From Oscillospiraceae bacterium (GTDB lineage Bacteria; Bacillota; Clostridia; Oscillospirales; CAG-272): 16,004 bases of DNA. Position 1 is the stretch's first letter. Each line of letters starts with the position of its first letter. This document shows positions 12,118 to 16,004 of this stretch, piece after piece. Made by a program: the position numbers and the translations under genes. The notes beneath the pieces were generated by a model that made no database searches, was not told where the DNA came from, and saw only the letters and a list, made by a program, of their open reading frames with translations. The DNA is taken from the NCBI GenBank assembly GCA_009779295.1, contig WREN01000017.1, forward strand, positions 1 through 16,004. The letters are read 5' to 3'.

Positions 12118-14760
12118 ATGGCAATTAAGAAAGAACTGGCAAAGACTTATTCACCGGCAGATATTGAGGAAAGAATTTATAATTTTTGGAATGATAACGG
12201 ATATTTTACACCTGAAATATCAGACGAAAAGACATTTTCGATTAACAAAAGACCGTTTTCGATTGTTATCCCGCCGCCCAATGTAACTGGCAATCTCCAT
12301 ATCGGGCATGCTCTTAATAATACTTTACAGGATATCATTATCCGCACAAAACGTATGCAGGGCTATAGCGCTTTATGGCTGCCCGGCACGGATCACGCGG
12401 GTATTGCCACCCAGATAAAGGTTGAGGAAATGCTTCGGAAAACGATGAACACATCGCGGCATGATATAGGGCGTGAGAAATTTTTGGAGTATGTTTGGGA
12501 TTGGAAAGCTAAATATGGCGGCAATATAATCAATCAATTAAAAAAATTAGGTTCATCATGCGACTGGACGCGCGAACGTTTCACAATGGACGAAAATCTA
12601 TCCGCGGCGGTTAAAAAGACATTCGTTGCGCTGTATAACAAAGGTTTGATATATCGCGGGCTAAGAATAATCAACTGGTGCCCGGATTGTATCACCGCGC
12701 TGAGCGACGCGGAAGTTGAGCACAAGGAGCTCGACGGCTCATTTTGGTATATCAATTATCCGTTAAAGGACAGCAGCGAGTTTGTCACCATCGCGACGAC
12801 GCGCCCTGAAACGATGCTCGGCGATACTGGCGTTGCAATCAATCCGAACGACGAACGCTATCAGCATTTGATCGGCAAGACATTGGTACTGCCGTTATTA
12901 AACCGTGAGATACCAATTATCGCCGACGATTATGTTGATAAAGATTTCGGTACGGGCTGCGTTAAAGTTACGCCGTGCCACGACCCGAACGATTTTGACA
13001 TGGGTACGAGGCACGACCTTGCGTTCATCAACATCCTCGACGACAACGCGAAAATAAACAAAAACGGCGGACAATACTGCGGTATGGACCGTTACGAAGC
13101 GCGCAAGCAGATTGTTATCGACTTGAAAGAGCTTGGATTGTTAGTTAAGACGGAATCCCACAGCCACAACGTTGCGCATTGTTACAGATGCGACACGGTT
13201 GTTGAGCCTATTGCGTCGAAACAGTGGTTCGTTAAAATGAAACCGCTCGCCGAACCGGCAATTAAAGCCGTTAAAGACGGCGATGTAAAATTCATTCCCG
13301 ACAGATTCAGCAAGATTTATTTGAATTGGATGGAAAATATCCACGACTGGTGCATATCTCGGCAATTGTGGTGGGGCCACAGGATACCTGCGTATTATTG
13401 TTTGGACTGCGGAAATATTATGGTCAGCGAAAACGATGTAAATAGTTGCTTGGAGTGCAACTCCCACAATATCAAGCAGGACGAAGACGTTTTAGACACT
13501 TGGTTTTCATCCGCTTTATGGCCGTTCTCAACGCTCGGCTGGCCGAACGTTGACGATGCAGATTTGAAATATTACTACCCTACAAGCGTTTTGGTTACGG
13601 GTTATGACATAATAACTTTCTGGGTTTCAAAAATGATTTTCATGGGATTAGAATTTATGGAACAAAATCCGTTTCCTTATGTCTTTATTAATGGATTGGT
13701 TCGAGACGCATATGGAAAGAAAATGTCGAAATCTTCCGGGAATGTTGTAGACCCTCTCGATATTATCGATAAATACGGTACAGACGCGCTCAGATTCTCA
13801 TTATTAACCGGAAACACGCCCGGAAACGATATGCGGTTTTCAGATGATAAGATTGAATCGGCGAGGAATTTCAACAATAAAATCTGGAACGCGGCGCGGT
13901 TTGTACTGATGAACGTTGATATTGAAGAAATAACGCTTCCCGAAAACCTTGCATTAGAAGACAAATGGATTTTATCTTTGTACAATAATTTAGTATTGGA
14001 GGTAACGAATAACATTGAGAATTACGAGCTTGGTATAGCGCTTGGAAAATTGTACGACTTCATATGGGATAATTTCTGCGACTGGTATATTGAGTTATTG
14101 AAGCCGCGTTTCGCGAACAACGATATTAACGCACAAAAGGTTATCGTTTATGTTTTGTCGAACACTTTGAAGTTACTGCATCCGTTTATGCCTTTTATCA
14201 CGGAGGAATTATGGCAGAGTTTACCGCACGAAGGCGAGAGTATAATGATTAGCGAATTTCCACAGTATAACGAAAGTTTGTTGTTCCCGGAAGACGAAGA
14301 ATGTATGGATAAATTGATTGCGGCAATCAAGGCTATACGTATCCGACGCGCTGAAATGAACGTACCTCCTTCGAAGAAAACGAAAATATTTATTGTAACG
14401 GATAAGAGGAATATCTACAATGAGCGTACGTTTATGTTTTTTGAGAAATTGGCGTGGGCGAGTTCAGTTGAAGTTTGCGAGAGTTACGAAGACGAGAACG
14501 CAATTCAAATCATAACGGACACAGCTACGATTTATATTCCGTTTGCGGAAATGATCGACATCGCGAAAGAGTTGGATCGGCTTGCAGCCGAACGCAATAA
14601 TACATTAAAAGAAATTACAAGACTCGAAAGTAAATTGAACAACGAAGGATTCACTTCCAAAGCTCCGGTTGCTGTAGTAGAGGGAGAAAAAATCAAACTA
14701 AATAATTACAAGGAAACATTATCCGGCATTGAAAAAGCTATCGAAAAAATCCAAAAATAA
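12118..14760 (+). CDS. valS: Valine--tRNA ligase
   Basis: An 880-residue class I aminoacyl-tRNA synthetase of full family length, which charges tRNA-Val in the cytoplasm. Seen: PPPNVTGNLHIGHALN with HIGH at 61-64, the CP1 editing domain from about 190 to 340 (TTRPETMLGDTGVAINP), Cys pairs near 354-357 and 428-450 that may bind Zn, DVLDTWFSSALWPFS, and KMSKS at 535-539. The anticodon-binding helical domain follows, and the last 60 residues form the Lys/Glu-rich coiled coil typical of ValRS, here complete. AGGAGG lies about eight bases before the ATG. Expression is under the T-box just upstream, whose GUC specifier confirms valine over isoleucine. It is followed after 24 bases by the DUF4349 lipoprotein gene. 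Confidence 0.98.
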   Translation: MAIKKELAKTYSPADIEERIYNFWNDNGYFTPEISDEKTFSINKRPFSIVIPPPNVTGNLHIGHALNNTLQDIIIRTKRMQGYSALWLPGTDHAGIATQIKVEEMLRKTMNTSRHDIGREKFLEYVWDWKAKYGGNIINQLKKLGSSCDWTRERFTMDENLSAAVKKTFVALYNKGLIYRGLRIINWCPDCITALSDAEVEHKELDGSFWYINYPLKDSSEFVTIATTRPETMLGDTGVAINPNDERYQHLIGKTLVLPLLNREIPIIADDYVDKDFGTGCVKVTPCHDPNDFDMGTRHDLAFINILDDNAKINKNGGQYCGMDRYEARKQIVIDLKELGLLVKTESHSHNVAHCYRCDTVVEPIASKQWFVKMKPLAEPAIKAVKDGDVKFIPDRFSKIYLNWMENIHDWCISRQLWWGHRIPAYYCLDCGNIMVSENDVNSCLECNSHNIKQDEDVLDTWFSSALWPFSTLGWPNVDDADLKYYYPTSVLVTGYDIITFWVSKMIFMGLEFMEQNPFPYVFINGLVRDAYGKKMSKSSGNVVDPLDIIDKYGTDALRFSLLTGNTPGNDMRFSDDKIESARNFNNKIWNAARFVLMNVDIEEITLPENLALEDKWILSLYNNLVLEVTNNIENYELGIALGKLYDFIWDNFCDWYIELLKPRFANNDINAQKVIVYVLSNTLKLLHPFMPFITEELWQSLPHEGESIMISEFPQYNESLLFPEDEECMDKLIAAIKAIRIRRAEMNVPPSKKTKIFIVTDKRNIYNERTFMFFEKLAWASSVEVCESYEDENAIQIITDTATIYIPFAEMIDIAKELDRLAAERNNTLKEITRLESKLNNEGFTSKAPVAVVEGEKIKLNNYKETLSGIEKAIEKIQK

Positions 14761-14784
14761 ATTAAATGAGGTGTAAATATTAAA

Positions 14785-15747
14785 ATGAAAAAAGTAGTAT
14801 TAATTTCTTTATTAATTCTGACAGTGTTAAATTTATTCGCATGTTCCTCTTCGTATGATAAATTATCAGCTAATTCTTCAGCCCCGAGGTATGATTATGG
14901 GTATCCGGATGAAGCGGAATATTATTACGAAACCGCTTTGATGGAAGTAAAGGCATTTGATGACGGCAGTTATAGAACTATTTCAACTGATATAAGCGGA
15001 GGAAACATTTCCGATACGCGAAAGATTATTAAAACTGTATATCTATCGCTTGAAACGATGGAGTTTGACGACGCTGTGCAGATTATCACAGATATGGTAA
15101 AAACTTTGGGCGGATACATAGAGAGTTCTAATATGAACGGCTCTACAATAAGATATGAAAGTTCAAATGAGAGATACGCTTCATATACTATGCGGATACC
15201 GTCGCAAAGATTAGATCAGTATGTAAACGATATTAAAGCAAAGTTCAACGTAACGAGTGTATCTGAATATTCATCTGACATCACCGATACTTATTATGAC
15301 ACCGAGGCAAGGTTGAAATCGTTATTGACGCAGGAAGAAAGATTGCTTTCAATGCTTGAAAACGCCACAGAATTAAAGTATATGCTTGAAGTCGAAAACA
15401 ATCTCGCAAACGTCCGGTATCAGATCGAAAGTTATCATTCGCAGCTTAACCGTTACGACAATCAGGTTGCGATGTCAACGGTAAGTATTTCATTGAGTGA
15501 AGTTATTAAATACACATATATACCTGAAACGCCGAAAACATTCGGGCAGCAGGTCGGCAACGCCGCAAGCGCTTCGTGGAATAATTTTGTTGACGGGTTG
15601 CAGGGATTTATAATAGGTCTAATTTACGCGCTGCCGGGATTGATAATATTCGCGATATTTGTAACTGTTGTAGTGTTATTGATTATAAAAGCGAATCGCG
15701 GCAGGAAGAAGAAAATCGAAAAGATGATGAATCAAAATAATCAATAA
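14785..15747 (+). CDS. DUF4349 domain-containing membrane lipoprotein
   Basis: A 320-residue protein. The signal peptide ends in NLFAC with C20 as lipidation site, followed by a Ser/Tyr-rich linker. From about residue 80 it has the DUF4349 pattern: RKIIKTVYLSLET, the ALGGYIE-like LGGYIESSN, YTMRIPSQRLDQY, a coiled coil at about 178-215, and a C-terminal membrane segment at about 272-301 with a basic end (RGRKKK) inside. It is thus held at the outer membrane face by both lipid and a helix. The biochemical role of the family is not established; a link with cell-envelope stress is only a guess. A GAGGTG ribosome site lies 11 bases upstream, and the gene probably shares transcripts with valS. Confidence 0.85.
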   Translation: MKKVVLISLLILTVLNLFACSSSYDKLSANSSAPRYDYGYPDEAEYYYETALMEVKAFDDGSYRTISTDISGGNISDTRKIIKTVYLSLETMEFDDAVQIITDMVKTLGGYIESSNMNGSTIRYESSNERYASYTMRIPSQRLDQYVNDIKAKFNVTSVSEYSSDITDTYYDTEARLKSLLTQEERLLSMLENATELKYMLEVENNLANVRYQIESYHSQLNRYDNQVAMSTVSISLSEVIKYTYIPETPKTFGQQVGNAASASWNNFVDGLQGFIIGLIYALPGLIIFAIFVTVVVLLIIKANRGRKKKIEKMMNQNNQ

Positions 15748-15962
15748 AAAGACAGAGCTGTATGTGTACGTAGACTGTGAAATGAACCGCGAGTACGGAT
15801 GCGCGTAACCGTGTAGTCCTTGTTTTTTTCTGCCGCCGTACTCACTTAAAGACTTTCATCAGAAACTATGGCTCTACATTTCCTTCCATTTCTCTTACTA
15901 TCTATCTCTATTTTATTGTTCCTTAACTATAAGCCTTGACGGTTACGATTATGAGCAAAACA
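15748..15962. other. Gene-free tail with an 8-bp inverted repeat
   Basis: No frame with a ribosome site was found on either strand. GAGTACGG (15791-15798) and CCGTACTC (15836-15843) are exact complements with 37 bases between, which include a T7 run at 15823-15829. This may be part of the 3' end of the valS-DUF4349 transcript, or a structured RNA on the other strand. A pyrimidine-rich stretch fills about 15867-15930. Nothing else was recognised. Confidence 0.4.
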
Positions 15963-15994
15963 AAACGGCTTGAAACTTTTGTTTCAAACCGTTT
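15963..15994 (-). terminator. Strong hairpin, probable terminator of a - strand gene beyond the edge
   Basis: A 14-bp stem with one mismatch, arms at 15963-15976 and 15981-15994, and a TTTT loop. On the + strand it is followed by CGTGGTCGG, with no U tract. On the - strand the stem is followed by TGTTTTGC next to its own TTT end, so it suits transcription entering from the right. Confidence 0.7.
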
Positions 15995-16004
15995 CGTGGT
16001 CGGG

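Noticed and set aside
15755..15830. tRNA or known riboswitch in the tail after the DUF4349 gene
   Set aside because: No cloverleaf with T-loop and acceptor end could be drawn, and no conserved riboswitch core was recognised.

Overview
This window looks like chromosomal DNA of a low-to-medium GC Firmicute, most likely a gut-type Clostridia lineage known mainly from metagenomes. Three things point that way: a classical T-box leader in front of valS, consensus TTGACA/TATAAT promoters with purine-rich Shine-Dalgarno sites, and several Firmicutes-style lipoproteins and solute-binding proteins. No rRNA, tRNA, complete mobile element or CRISPR array was seen.

Layout. (1) 1-4469, + strand: the 3' end of a RecD2-type helicase gene, a comFC-like phosphoribosyltransferase gene, then two tandem paralogous solute-binding lipoproteins, packed with almost no spacing. 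The second lipoprotein has a one-base frameshift near its C-terminus. A hairpin terminator that can work in both directions closes the block. (2) 4558-6606, - strand: a two-gene unit of an unknown lipoprotein followed by a Gfo/Idh/MocA oxidoreductase. (3) 6761-10057, + strand, divergent from block 2: a DUF1680/GH127-type glycoside hydrolase and a third solute-binding lipoprotein. (4) 10218-11330: an XRE-family regulator with its own near-consensus promoter and a split inverted repeat around it. (5) 11331-11800: no intact gene, but two strong promoters, a candidate orphan RNA of about 100 nt ending in a terminator, and a MazF/PemK-like toxin remnant. (6) 11816-15747: a promoter, a T-box riboswitch with a GUC (Val) specifier, valS, and a DUF4349 lipoprotein. 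(7) 15748-16004: no gene; a strong hairpin near the edge fits a terminator for a - strand gene lying outside the window.

How the genes may work together. Blocks 1-3 read as a carbohydrate-scavenging neighbourhood: three related binding lipoproteins with Ca2+-loop-like motifs, a Zn/Cys-type glycosidase expected to act on furanosides such as beta-L-arabinofuranosides, and a sugar dehydrogenase-like enzyme. No transporter permease or ATPase is in view, so the binding proteins must use partners encoded elsewhere. valS is controlled by uncharged tRNA-Val through the T-box. The part most worth a second look is the gene-poor island 11331-11850, where three closely similar extended -10 promoters are lined up ahead of a short RNA, a decayed toxin gene and the T-box leader.
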